Below, in pieces: positions 42,275 through 48,989 of a stretch of DNA of 52,116 bases. The DNA lies in the IMG/VR virus record IMGVR_UViG_3300006622_000009, positions 1 to 52,116 of that record; one strand, written 5' to 3'. The DNA is from a virus. Each line of letters opens with the position of its first letter. Position 1 is the first letter of the stretch. A program made the position numbers and the translations under genes. A model generated the notes under the pieces. That model saw only the letters and a list, made by a program, of their open reading frames with translations, was not told where the DNA came from and searched no databases.

Positions 42275-42655
42275 CTACCATCTTGCTATGTTACCCCAAA
42301 ATCTGAGCTTGTTTTCAAACTCATTTTCAAGTTGGAATTTCTTAGCATCAGCTAGGTTCTTAACAAACTCATCTGTAAACAAGGCAGTGTCTACGATTAC
42401 CTCGTCTCCATTTGAGTTACGCAAGCTAACTCTGTCTGCTCCAAACGCATACTCTGTGTTGGCATCAAAGAATGATGGCGTATTGTTATCCATGTTTCTT
42501 CGATAGAAGTTAGTCAAGTTGTTGACTGAAATCTTACGATTAAACTTCTTGCGAAACTGAGATTGGAGTTTAGCCACTGGCATTTCGCTGTTGTTGATTA
42601 AAAAATCACGTTGCTCTTGTGAGAGTTTTCCTCTCGTTGTTTTTAAATTACTCAT
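42275..42655 (-). CDS. Putative helix-turn-helix protein (126 aa)
   Basis: The N-terminus (KLSQEQRDFLINNSEMPVAK, then LQSQFRKKFNRKISVNNLTNFYR) has the build of a small helix-turn-helix of the type that scans for a start helix after LS.EQ..FL, followed by a basic second helix. The C-terminus is acidic and then helical (VKNLADAKKFQLENEFENKL). Probable DNA-binding regulator. It sits immediately upstream of the palindromic control region at 42118-42274 and is transcribed toward it, so it may act there. Confidence 0.55.
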   Translation of the reverse strand: MSNLKTTRGKLSQEQRDFLINNSEMPVAKLQSQFRKKFNRKISVNNLTNFYRRNMDNNTPSFFDANTEYAFGADRVSLRNSNGDEVIVDTALFTDEFVKNLADAKKFQLENEFENKLRFWGNIARW

Positions 42656-42657
42656 AA

Positions 42658-43269
42658 TTACTTATTATTAAATGAAATTAAATTGTCTTTGGCTTCCTCT
42701 AATGTAGCCCCAAGGTAGCCACCCTCGAGGTCATGATGTTCGTAATATCCTTTCTTGAATTTACCCATATAATTTTCGTAGTCTTCAGCTAATAACACAA
42801 TATCGTCATCGCCCTCAACCATTTCCCATGGTGCAATGTCCCACTCGAAAACATTTGTTACCTCTCCGTTTGTCACATCGAACTCCATACCATACCCTTG
42901 CTCTTCTTCCCAGAAGTAAGTGAAGCTTGGTATGTCCTCCATTAGCATGGACAGTATCTCATCATTCGGAGGAGCCCACGCTGTTGTGAAGGTATACAGT
43001 CGGTCCTCAGAATTGTTATCATAAGCACCCCACTTTGTACCCCACTCACGATTAGCCCACTCGTACCAGTCGGTACAGCCATACTTCTCCATGAGAATAT
43101 CATATTGTTGCTGAGATATTGTCTCAGGAATACGCTGAGGACTGGTTGTCCCCTGCAAGTCATCAGGCATTGGCTTGTAGTATCTACATAGCCCTACCTT
43201 AGCAATCTCTGCTAGCTTCTCGGCATACTCTTCTTCAACCGAGATAGAATTATATACATGATTTGGCAT
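42658..43269 (-). CDS. Api92-like (ferredoxin-fold) phage protein
   Basis: 203 residues. MPNHVYNSISVEE at the start, CRYYKPMPDDL, then YGCTDWYEWANREWGTKW and AYDNNSED, plus FTTAWAPPNDEILSML, make the signature of the Api92-like phage family, named after an Acyrthosiphon pisum phage protein. The fold is thought to be ferredoxin-like; the function is unknown. Rich in Trp, Tyr and acidic residues. It belongs to the accessory block. Leader TAAATAGATATG-like. Confidence 0.75.
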   Translation of the reverse strand: MPNHVYNSISVEEEYAEKLAEIAKVGLCRYYKPMPDDLQGTTSPQRIPETISQQQYDILMEKYGCTDWYEWANREWGTKWGAYDNNSEDRLYTFTTAWAPPNDEILSMLMEDIPSFTYFWEEEQGYGMEFDVTNGEVTNVFEWDIAPWEMVEGDDDIVLLAEDYENYMGKFKKGYYEHHDLEGGYLGATLEEAKDNLISFNNK

Positions 43270-43271
43270 AT

Positions 43272-43481
43272 CTATTTAATTTTATTTTCATTTTTATTAT
43301 ACTCATCACAAAACTTTTCTGCCTCCTTTTCGGTGGCAAAGTAGCTCCAGTCTGTTCCACTCTCAATGAAGTTGTCTTCATTGTCGTAAACATCTAGAAC
43401 TACACCATAAGGTGTGTCCCCATAGTGTTCATCTCCAACCATATCAAAGTCAGATACTCTTACTGCTTTAAATTTATACAT
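43272..43481 (-). CDS. Hypothetical protein (69 aa)
   Basis: MYKFKAVRVSDFDMVGDEHY, then strands with YGVVLDVYDNEDNFIESG and an acidic helix (FATEKEAEKFCDEYNKNENK). It looks like a small alpha/beta domain with an edge helix. It is preceded by the short leader AAATTAAATAGACATG, a variant of the leader used through this block, and overlaps the upstream gene by 8 nt. No family known. Confidence 0.6.
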   Translation of the reverse strand: MYKFKAVRVSDFDMVGDEHYGDTPYGVVLDVYDNEDNFIESGTDWSYFATEKEAEKFCDEYNKNENKIK

Positions 43482-43620
43482 GTCTATTTAATTTATATTT
43501 ACATTTAATTTTTAACCACCACTCTTGATGATAGTATTCATTTTCAGTGTACACATGCACCCTTCCATTGCTGTCAAGGATGCAGTGTACTCCTGTCGAT
43601 AGGACTTTATGTGTTGTCAT
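43474..43620 (-). CDS. Hypothetical protein (48 aa)
   Basis: MTTHKVLSTGVHCILDSNGR, then VHVYTENEYYHQEWWLK and a basic tail KCKYKLNRHV. The frame extends 15 codons further upstream, but the ATG at 43620 was chosen because it overlaps the stop of the membrane peptide gene as ATGA. Aromatic and basic; function unknown. Confidence 0.55.
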   Translation of the reverse strand: MTTHKVLSTGVHCILDSNGRVHVYTENEYYHQEWWLKIKCKYKLNRHV

Positions 43621-43709
43621 CTCAGTAAAGCTATGATAGCACCCAGTATAAATATCAATCCACAAACTCCTATTAGTTTGTAGAAAAAGTCTTCAAAATT
43701 ATTCATCAT
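43617..43709 (-). CDS. Single-span membrane micropeptide (30 aa)
   Basis: MMNNFEDFFYKLIGVCGLIF continues as LGAIIALLR, one hydrophobic helix of about 20 residues with a short N-terminal amphipathic part and a single C-terminal Arg. The start overlaps the stop of the 41-codon gene and the stop overlaps the next start as ATGA, so it is likely translated. Second micropeptide of this kind, with 31740-31823. Possibly modulates the membrane or a host transporter; unknown. Confidence 0.55.
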   Translation of the reverse strand: MMNNFEDFFYKLIGVCGLIFILGAIIALLR

Positions 43710-43831
43710 TCTAAAATTTCATTTGTTATTAAAGTTTTCTCAAAATACTCTCTTTGATTCTTACAACCACTCTGCTCAATTGCTTCTTGCAACCATTTGT
43801 CAGAGTAGTATAGTATAAAATCATGTTTCAT
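43706..43831 (-). CDS. Hypothetical protein (41 aa)
   Basis: MKHDFILYYSDKWLQEAIEQ, then SGCKNQREYFEKTLITNEIL and a final Glu. The C-terminal LITNEILE is the same as in the gene just upstream, coded by a 25-bp direct repeat. Both ends overlap their neighbours (11 nt upstream, 4 nt downstream). Helical, charged; function unknown. Confidence 0.55.
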   Translation of the reverse strand: MKHDFILYYSDKWLQEAIEQSGCKNQREYFEKTLITNEILE

Positions 43832-43857
43832 GTTCTAAAATTTCATTTGTTATTAAA
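43709..43857. repeat. 25-bp direct repeat at the ends of two adjacent genes
   Basis: Identical 25-bp copies lie at 43709-43733 and 43833-43857 (starting TTCTAAAATTTCATTTGTTA), 124 bp apart start to start. Each covers the C-terminal codons of a minus-strand gene and codes LITNEILE. Points to duplication or recombination between neighbouring small genes. Confidence 0.8.
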
Positions 43858-43994
43858 TTTGTTATCAGTCCATGCTCGGCTGATTCCACAAGGCGTTTTG
43901 CTTCGTGGTAGTCACTGGTGAGTACAACCTTGTTTGGTCTTTCACCTCCGTAGTACAGTTCAACCCTGTACTTTTGTCTATTCGAGAACAACAT
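43821..43994 (-). CDS. Hypothetical protein (57 aa)
   Basis: MLFSNRQKYRVELYYGGERP, then NKVVLTSDYHEAKRLVESAE, ending LITNLITNEILEHET. A strand-strand-helix layout. The start at 43994 overlaps the amidotransferase gene by 17 nt; an ATG at 44018 would add 8 residues. Its C-terminal LITNEILE is shared with the next gene. It might be co-expressed with the amidoligase operon. Confidence 0.55.
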   Translation of the reverse strand: MLFSNRQKYRVELYYGGERPNKVVLTSDYHEAKRLVESAEHGLITNLITNEILEHET

Positions 43995-45027
43995 TCTTCT
44001 CGTATATATAATCCTCACAACTCATGCAGTACTTAGCATCTTGATAGTATGGGTCAAAGTGAAGTGTGTCCCCACAAGAACACCTTTCTTCTGTAACCTT
44101 CGGCTCGTATGTAGCTGTTCCAAAGTCATCATCAAACTCATCATCTTCCCATGCGTCCCAACTATTCCATCTGTCGTAGCTTGGGAGTACGTTCTGAGTG
44201 TATGCCTCGTGGTATACTCCAGTGTCTTCAGTGTCATTGAAGTATATCCATGCAGTCATGAAGTTCTCGTTCTCCATTTCAATCTTAATCTTCTCTCGCT
44301 TGTACCAGTTGGGGTGTCCCTCAAGAATATCAAGCTGTGATAGTGTGTACTGGTCAACTAGAAATACATCAACCTCTACATTGAACCCCACACCCTTCTT
44401 GTTTAGTAGATAGGGTAGTCCAGTTATGACAAGTGGATACCTGTCTTTGGTGTAACCCCTGCCTACATAAGCTGAAGTGCGAAGGTATCTTGAGTAGTTT
44501 GAATAGTCTTTCTTTAGTGTACCATACACTGCAACAGGCACAAGGTCAAGCACATTCTTCTTGCTGTAATATATTCCATTACGCTGCACCCAATCCTGTT
44601 CGTTGTACAGCTCGAATGTTTTGTTCTTCAGGTCTGCTGTTACAAACCTACAATCATTCATCTCAAGCACATCTCTCCAATGTTTCTTGGGTATGTCCTT
44701 GAGTATCCGAGCCATAGCCTCTGTGTCTGTCGTGTCTGCATCTCCAAGATTGTAGATAGTTCCGTTCTGAAATAGAATCTCATTCTTGTTGATGTTGAAC
44801 GGGTGGCAGTTTTCTCTTGACACTTTACCAACCGTTGCGTATCTGAAGTGGGCAATGAATGGTCTCTTTGTAAGTAGCACCTCGTATTCTGTGCTGTCAA
44901 AGTATTCAATGTTCCACTTGTCTAGCCAAAGAACACCCAATCCATGAGGGTTCTTAGCTGCTGAAGCAACCAAGGTGTCTTGCTTGATTACTTTATCGTT
45001 GTCTTGTTTTACAATAATTACACACAT
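43978..45027 (-). CDS. Class II glutamine amidotransferase-gamma-glutamylcyclotransferase fusion with zinc ribbon
   Basis: 349 residues in three parts. Residues 1-160 are an Ntn-type class II glutamine amidotransferase: Cys2 is the N-terminal nucleophile after Met removal, followed by KNPHGLG (25-31), AHFRYATVG (59-67) and CHPF (74-77). Residues 163-285 are a GGCT/AIG2-like fold: AVYGTLKK (166-173) and LDILEGHPNWYKRE with candidate catalytic Glu236. Residues 316-337 form a zinc ribbon (CSC, then CMSC). GATase II releases ammonia from glutamine; GGCT cleaves gamma-glutamyl-amines, making 5-oxoproline. It lies 3 nt after the amidoligase gene. Amidoligase, GATase II and GGCT genes are known to cluster in bacteria and phages, where they are predicted to make or break gamma-glutamyl-type amide bonds. 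The fusion order is unusual. Confidence 0.75.
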   Translation of the reverse strand: MCVIIVKQDNDKVIKQDTLVASAAKNPHGLGVLWLDKWNIEYFDSTEYEVLLTKRPFIAHFRYATVGKVSRENCHPFNINKNEILFQNGTIYNLGDADTTDTEAMARILKDIPKKHWRDVLEMNDCRFVTADLKNKTFELYNEQDWVQRNGIYYSKKNVLDLVPVAVYGTLKKDYSNYSRYLRTSAYVGRGYTKDRYPLVITGLPYLLNKKGVGFNVEVDVFLVDQYTLSQLDILEGHPNWYKREKIKIEMENENFMTAWIYFNDTEDTGVYHEAYTQNVLPSYDRWNSWDAWEDDEFDDDFGTATYEPKVTEERCSCGDTLHFDPYYQDAKYCMSCEDYIYEKNVVLE

Positions 45028-45030
45028 AAT

Positions 45031-46296
45031 TTAAAATATTTCTTCCTCTGTTTCTCGTTCTAAAAATTCATGTATAGTTGATGGCGTTTCATCATTAAGT
45101 AGATACTTTCTGAAGTCGTAAGACAAACGCTTGATGTAATCAACTTTCTCTCTGTCTTTGTACATACGCATAAGTATGTAGTCAATCTTCTCAAGTAGCT
45201 TGTCGTATGATTGCCTTGTTCGTATGCTGTGATACATGATTTTGTAAATCAAATCATAGCGTAACTTTAGCTGTCTTACATTCTTCACAGCACTTGGTAT
45301 TCGTATCTCAATGCCAAAGTCTTTGACATTGACTGGAGAATACTTTGTATTGTGTTCACGCACAAGCTTTTTGTTTCCACTACAATGCTCCTTGTTTAGT
45401 CTGTACCTGTACATTGAGTATAGTATAGCCATGTTACCTCTGACTTTGTTGAGTATGTCATAGCCACCCATTCCGTATACAGATATACAGATATGACCAC
45501 CACACTTTCTGTTCCATGCTGAATTGATGATAGACTTTGCATCGTCAAATAGTTCAAACACTTCGTTTCTGCCTTCACTTCTTGGGCTATCCAGTGGTAG
45601 TATGTTTGTGATAGCTTCAACCCCACATGAGCTGTCACTCTCGTAGCCTTTGAACAAAGTGTGAGAGCCTACATAATCTCCTCTATCGTTTGCCAATAAC
45701 CCATCGAAGTTTGTGAATTCAGTCTTCTCTATCTCAAATCCAATTCTCATTTCAGATGAGTATGAACTCAAAATAAAATCTGCTTCAGGTGATTCGTGAT
45801 ATGTACAGATATGCTCATCATCTTCTTGACTTGGCATCTCATCTTCATCATAGTAGTACTCCCCATCTTGTTCGCAATAAGTTGCATCATTATAATGAAC
45901 AGGCCCATCTACATCGTAGCACCACCTAGTATCTTCTACATGCATCCAATACCCTTCTGCTTGACCATACTCCACATACTCGTACTCATCAGGGTCTTCG
46001 GTATGAATATACCCCCCATCATACAGCTCACCTTTGTAATCAGTATGATAATACCATACGCGTGAGGACATACACTCCCAAGCATACTCATTCTCAACAT
46101 ACACTCCATCATATTCGCACCACGTCATGTGGTCATGCACATCGTCTTCGTGATACCATCTTCCAGTCTCCTCACATTGATACGCTTCTTCCTTTAGAAT
46201 GTACGCATCTAAGTAGTCAGCCCAAACACAATCGTCTCTCTCGTGCTCTTTGTCGTTTGGGTATGTAGTAACTAATTTTTCTTCAATCGTCTCCAT
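45031..46296 (-). CDS. Amidoligase-like (ATP-grasp/glutamine-synthetase-fold type) with Cys-rich repeat N-terminus
   Basis: 421 residues. The C-terminal catalytic part starts at residue 183: RIGFEIEKTE (metal-binding GFEIE, 186-190), ESDSSCGVEAITNILPL, and KCGGHICIS with Cys265/His268. This is the layout of the amidoligase_2 family, carboxylate-amine ligases with a glutamine-synthetase-like fold. Residues 1-182 carry repeated motifs, each with one Cys (C41, C60, C75, C126, C141, C164) beside Trp/Tyr and acidic residues, such as CEETGRWYHEDD and CEQDGEYYYDED, possibly a substrate- or metal-binding platform. First gene of an operon with its own promoter, followed by the amidotransferase-cyclotransferase fusion. 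The substrate is unknown; peptide, cell-wall or nucleotide modification are possible. Confidence 0.7.
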   Translation of the reverse strand: METIEEKLVTTYPNDKEHERDDCVWADYLDAYILKEEAYQCEETGRWYHEDDVHDHMTWCEYDGVYVENEYAWECMSSRVWYYHTDYKGELYDGGYIHTEDPDEYEYVEYGQAEGYWMHVEDTRWCYDVDGPVHYNDATYCEQDGEYYYDEDEMPSQEDDEHICTYHESPEADFILSSYSSEMRIGFEIEKTEFTNFDGLLANDRGDYVGSHTLFKGYESDSSCGVEAITNILPLDSPRSEGRNEVFELFDDAKSIINSAWNRKCGGHICISVYGMGGYDILNKVRGNMAILYSMYRYRLNKEHCSGNKKLVREHNTKYSPVNVKDFGIEIRIPSAVKNVRQLKLRYDLIYKIMYHSIRTRQSYDKLLEKIDYILMRMYKDREKVDYIKRLSYDFRKYLLNDETPSTIHEFLERETEEEIF

Positions 46297-46318
46297 GATT
46301 TAATTTAATTTAGTTTTA

Positions 46319-46350
46319 CAAATTTACAAATAATAAACATAATATGCAAA
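46319..46350 (-). promoter_or_regulatory. Leftward promoter TTTG-N20-TAAATTTG before the amidoligase operon
   Basis: On the minus strand, TTTG at 46350-46347, a 20-nt spacer and TAAATTTG at 46326-46319, 22 nt before the ATG at 46296. Full consensus match, placed in the only sizeable gap of this gene block. Confidence 0.75.
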
Positions 46351-46361
46351 TTAAATGCACA

Positions 46362-46589
46362 TTATTCTTTTAAGTGTTCATAAATTTGCTCTATAATTCT
46401 ATCATTATCAGCCATATAATCCCAATAGAACTGAGTTATGTCCACTTGATTTAGTTCCACCTTGTGTATATGTATTTCATTATACTCAGGCTCATGTCTT
46501 GTCTCTCTCTCATACTCCCATTCATAATGAAAGTCAAGAGTATATGTCTCCATATCATCTTCTATTGTGTACACTCCACTTGTTCTCAT
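46362..46589 (-). CDS. Hypothetical acidic protein (75 aa)
   Basis: MRTSGVYTIEDDMETYTLDF, then HYEWEYERETRHEPEYNEIH and strands (IHKVELNQVDITQFYWDYMA). Very rich in Glu, Tyr and His; resembles a small beta sheet with an acidic helix. No family is known. Its stop is followed by the amidoligase promoter, so it ends the upstream small-gene transcript. Confidence 0.65.
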   Translation of the reverse strand: MRTSGVYTIEDDMETYTLDFHYEWEYERETRHEPEYNEIHIHKVELNQVDITQFYWDYMADNDRIIEQIYEHLKE

Positions 46590-46591
46590 AA

Positions 46592-46873
46592 TTATGCTAA
46601 GTGATTAAGTTCTGTGTCCAAAGGTGGACTCTCATAGTCTCTTTCGTGCTTGGTATTAGCATTCAGAGTGTTGTCTCTACTATCAAATATACGTTCACTA
46701 TATCCCATTAGCTTTCCACCCCAATAGCTTGGTGCTGATATAAGATACTCGTGTTCGTTTAGTTTGCTTACTCTAAAACTCTTCATAGTTTGTCCAAAGA
46801 ATTTCAAAGTATCTCTACTAAAGTAATGTGGACTTGTCTCTGCAGTCCTTTCTTTTATTTCGTATATAGTCAT
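46592..46873 (-). CDS. Conserved small phage protein (93 aa)
   Basis: MTIYEIKERTAETSPHYFSR, then TLKFFGQTMKSFRVSKLNEH and YLISAPS, a pattern (TLKFFGQTM.SF.V..L) recognisable across unrelated phages of different hosts, always annotated as hypothetical. Starts with the leader AAATAAATAGATATG. Globular alpha/beta. Function unknown. Confidence 0.65.
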   Translation of the reverse strand: MTIYEIKERTAETSPHYFSRDTLKFFGQTMKSFRVSKLNEHEYLISAPSYWGGKLMGYSERIFDSRDNTLNANTKHERDYESPPLDTELNHLA

Positions 46874-46883
46874 ATCTATTTAT

Positions 46884-47144
46884 TTATTCATTAAAAAAAT
46901 CTTCAACAGCATCATCAAACTCTTGCTCTGTCTTTTTGAAGTCATATTTTAGATTATGTGTTTGAATTTCATGTTGTCCTACAACTCCTATTGTGCCATC
47001 ATCTAAAAGTATTTTAGCCAATGGAGTGGGGGGTGTGTTTCTTATGGGTTCGTTCCATAAGTCTAATACAATCCCTTTGTTGTCCGTTAAATTGCTGTCT
47101 ACCATTGCCTCTGTATCAATGATAACATTACTACCTATCTTCAT
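46884..47144 (-). CDS. Hypothetical protein (86 aa)
   Basis: MKIGSNVIIDTEAMVDSNLT, then strands with KGIVLDLWNEPI and KILLDDGTIGVVGQHEIQ, and an acidic C-terminal helix (KTEQEFDDAVEDFFNE). The N-terminal part has the look of a small SH3-like barrel (KIGS.VII...... KG.V......). Accessory protein of unknown role. Confidence 0.6.
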   Translation of the reverse strand: MKIGSNVIIDTEAMVDSNLTDNKGIVLDLWNEPIRNTPPTPLAKILLDDGTIGVVGQHEIQTHNLKYDFKKTEQEFDDAVEDFFNE

Positions 47145-47154
47145 ATTTATTTAT

Positions 47155-47352
47155 TTAAATTAATTCTATTAGGAATGGATAGAAACACCCATCAAAATAC
47201 TTGAATGTATAGCTTCTTCCCTTGTGTTCGAAACTACCTCTGTCGCTTGTAACGTATTTAAATTTTTTGTCGTACTCAAATTTGTACTTCTTTGACAGAT
47301 GTCGTAGTATTCTGCCGTCTTTTATTACTCTTAATGGATACATTGTTGTCAT
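47155..47352 (-). CDS. Hypothetical basic protein (65 aa)
   Basis: MTTMYPLRVIKDGRILRHLS, then KKYKFEYDKKFKYVTSDRGS and FEHKGRSYTFKYFDGCFYPF. A basic beta-hairpin-rich small domain. Leader AAATAAATAGATATG includes the stop of the previous gene. No family is recognised. Confidence 0.6.
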   Translation of the reverse strand: MTTMYPLRVIKDGRILRHLSKKYKFEYDKKFKYVTSDRGSFEHKGRSYTFKYFDGCFYPFLIELI

Positions 47353-47354
47353 AT

Positions 47355-47471
47355 CTATTTATTTAAGTCCATTAAAAAATCTTCTGTCTCACATTTCGAG
47401 CAATCGAATACTAACTCGTACTCATGCTCAACATAAACTGTCATGCAGTTGTTGCATCTTACTCTATCCAT
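47355..47471 (-). CDS. Zinc-ribbon microprotein (38 aa)
   Basis: MDRVRCNNCMTVYVEHEYEL, then VFDCSKCETEDFLMDLNK (two pieces). CxxC at 6-9 and CxxC at 24-27 form a full zinc ribbon with 14 residues between. The spacing and regular operon position argue for a real gene. Such ribbons usually bind nucleic acid or proteins such as RNA polymerase. Confidence 0.65.
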   Translation of the reverse strand: MDRVRCNNCMTVYVEHEYELVFDCSKCETEDFLMDLNK

Positions 47472-47480
47472 TTTATCTAT

Positions 47481-47645
47481 TTATTTATACATTTCAATCA
47501 TCTTAGCAATCACATCATCAACAATGCCTGCTTCATCTTCCATTTGGAATTCAAGTGTATATGCTTCCAATACATCAACGATATCGCTGTATATATTATC
47601 TGTCCACTTGTCTGTCACCTTGTTTACTAATTCATCTCTACTCAT
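47481..47645 (-). CDS. Hypothetical acidic helical protein (54 aa)
   Basis: MSRDELVNKVTDKWTDNIYS, then DIVDVLEAYTLEFQMEDEAG and IVDDVIAKMIEMYK. Two or three amphipathic acidic helices, with no motif. Framed by the common leader on both sides (9 nt to the next gene, 10 nt from the previous one). Confidence 0.6.
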   Translation of the reverse strand: MSRDELVNKVTDKWTDNIYSDIVDVLEAYTLEFQMEDEAGIVDDVIAKMIEMYK

Positions 47646-47655
47646 ATCTATTTAT

Positions 47656-47847
47656 TTATTCATTACCAAATTTTACTCTATGTAATTCTGATTCTAAATA
47701 CAATTCTGCTCTGTATTGTACCTCATTCCATGATAGCTCAAGTTCTAAGTCTTGTTCTTCATTACGAATGGATATATTTCTACCATCTTTTATCACCGGT
47801 ATGTCGTGAAGTATAAACCACTTCTCTGCATATTCTGCTGTTGTCAT
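47656..47847 (-). CDS. Hypothetical protein (63 aa)
   Basis: MTTAEYAEKWFILHDIPVIK, then DGRNISIRNEEQDLELELSW and a Glu/Arg helix. Strand-rich centre between two helices. Leader AAATAAATAGATATG. No family is recognised. Confidence 0.6.
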   Translation of the reverse strand: MTTAEYAEKWFILHDIPVIKDGRNISIRNEEQDLELELSWNEVQYRAELYLESELHRVKFGNE

Positions 47848-47861
47848 ATCTATTTATTTAA

Positions 47862-48089
47862 TTAAACGTATAGTTCATACAGCCACACGAAGTGCTGTGT
47901 TACTTCAGGTATGTTCTTCTTGTAGTAGGGTTGTTCTGATTTTACCCACTCCTTTACCTGATTGTGATTGTCGAAACCTCTGTGTATCATCTTGAATGTT
48001 GGCTCGAGTTCATCTATGAAGTCCCCAACAGTCCAACCTTCCCACACGTGTCGGCTTCTGTCCTTTAATGTTGCTTGTTTATATCTCAT
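47862..48089 (-). CDS. Hypothetical protein (75 aa)
   Basis: MRYKQATLKDRSRHVWEGWT, then VGDFIDELEPTFKMIHRGFD and KEWVKSEQPYYKKNIPEVTQ. Trp/Tyr-rich with mixed charge. The WEGWTVGDFIDEL segment suggests a small sandwich domain. Function unknown. Confidence 0.6.
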   Translation of the reverse strand: MRYKQATLKDRSRHVWEGWTVGDFIDELEPTFKMIHRGFDNHNQVKEWVKSEQPYYKKNIPEVTQHFVWLYELYV

Positions 48090-48107
48090 AATATATTTAT
48101 TTAAGTT

Positions 48108-48299
48108 TCACTTCCTCCTCCAAGACTTATGTACAGCTCTGCTTGTAGCTTGGTCTACAATTTGTATTGTGTTGCCTGTCTTATGGTATATAATCGGCAC
48201 ATAGCTATACATTTCAGTTGATGAACAACTGACACAACTAAAAAACCCCAAAGCTACTCTGCCTTGGGGTATGTCGTTTCCACATCTACATCTACTCAT
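48108..48299 (-). CDS. Zinc-ribbon phage protein (63 aa)
   Basis: MSRCRCGNDIPQGRVALGFF, then SCVSCSSTEMYSYVPIIYHK, TGNTIQIVD and a basic tail. CRC (4-6) and CVSC (22-25) make a four-Cys zinc site, followed by a YV.IIYHKTGN.IQI strand pair. It matches a small family of phage proteins (RCRCG..IP) of unknown function. Confidence 0.65.
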   Translation of the reverse strand: MSRCRCGNDIPQGRVALGFFSCVSCSSTEMYSYVPIIYHKTGNTIQIVDQATSRAVHKSWRRK

Positions 48300-48301
48300 A
48301 A

Positions 48302-48610
48302 TTATATTCCTCTTTTTTGGTGTTCCTCATCTCTAATAAGCGTGTAATCGTAGTCTTCTTTACCCCAAAATATACTGACCTTTACCATTGTTACGTCTTC
48401 ATATTTAATGGGTTTTGCTGCATACCCCCATCCGTCAACTATGGCAATTCCTCTGTATCCAAACTCAACAACTCGAAACCACTCGCTGTGTTTCAGATTT
48501 TCTTTGTCGGTTGCGTATGGCTCATGTTCGCAAACAGATACTCGACAAACATCTTCTCGATTATAGAACAAGTCCATAACGTCTTGCCCTTCAATAAAAA
48601 ACTCTCTCAT
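48302..48610 (-). CDS. Hypothetical protein (102 aa)
   Basis: MREFFIEGQDVMDLFYNRED, then EWFRVVEFGYRGIAIVDGWG and AKPIKYEDVTMVKVSIFWGK. A mixed alpha/beta protein with many aromatics. It lies 2 nt upstream of the zinc-ribbon gene and is probably co-translated with it. No family known. Confidence 0.6.
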   Translation of the reverse strand: MREFFIEGQDVMDLFYNREDVCRVSVCEHEPYATDKENLKHSEWFRVVEFGYRGIAIVDGWGYAAKPIKYEDVTMVKVSIFWGKEDYDYTLIRDEEHQKRGI

Positions 48611-48621
48611 TATTTATTTAT

Positions 48622-48831
48622 TTAAGTTAATCTCTCGTTATAAGTTATTTTCTCTACGAAAATTTCCATGTTCTCGTGGAAGTTACCAAACCTTTTATAT
48701 GCAAGTCTTGTTATGTGTTGAAAATCAACTTCAAAATCATTGCTAAGGTAAAATGTCTGCTGAGAGCAATGGCTTGTTTTACTTTCCTCATCAAAATGTC
48801 CTAATTCTACTTGTACTTTATAATAATTCAT
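48622..48831 (-). CDS. Hypothetical protein (69 aa)
   Basis: MNYYKVQVELGHFDEESKTS, then strands (YLSNDFEVDFQHITRLAYKR) and FVEKITYNERLT. Looks like a small beta-alpha-beta domain. Its ATG overlaps the stop of the 53-codon gene by 4 nt. No family known. Confidence 0.6.
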   Translation of the reverse strand: MNYYKVQVELGHFDEESKTSHCSQQTFYLSNDFEVDFQHITRLAYKRFGNFHENMEIFVEKITYNERLT

Positions 48832-48989
48832 AAGTTCTCTTTTAAGTATGTTGATAATAGTATTTCATTTGTTACGCTTGGTTTCTCTTGGTCTTGTTTC
48901 AAGATTTTCTGCACCATGCTATCTTCCAAAGCTATGCTTGGGAGTATGTTATGCTCACTGCATATCCAATAAAAATCATTTCGTGTCAT
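48828..48989 (-). CDS. Small helical protein (53 aa)
   Basis: MTRNDFYWICSEHNILPSIA, then LEDSMVQKILKQDQEKPSVT and NEILLSTYLKENL. ATGA overlaps link it to both neighbouring genes, supporting translation. The segment TNEIL echoes the LITNEILE ends at 43.7 kb. Function unknown. Confidence 0.55.
   Translation of the reverse strand: MTRNDFYWICSEHNILPSIALEDSMVQKILKQDQEKPSVTNEILLSTYLKENL

Noticed and set aside
43621-43665. Longer start for the 48-codon gene
   Set aside because: The 15 extra codons overlap the membrane micropeptide in another frame; the ATGA junction at 43617-43620 marks the better start.
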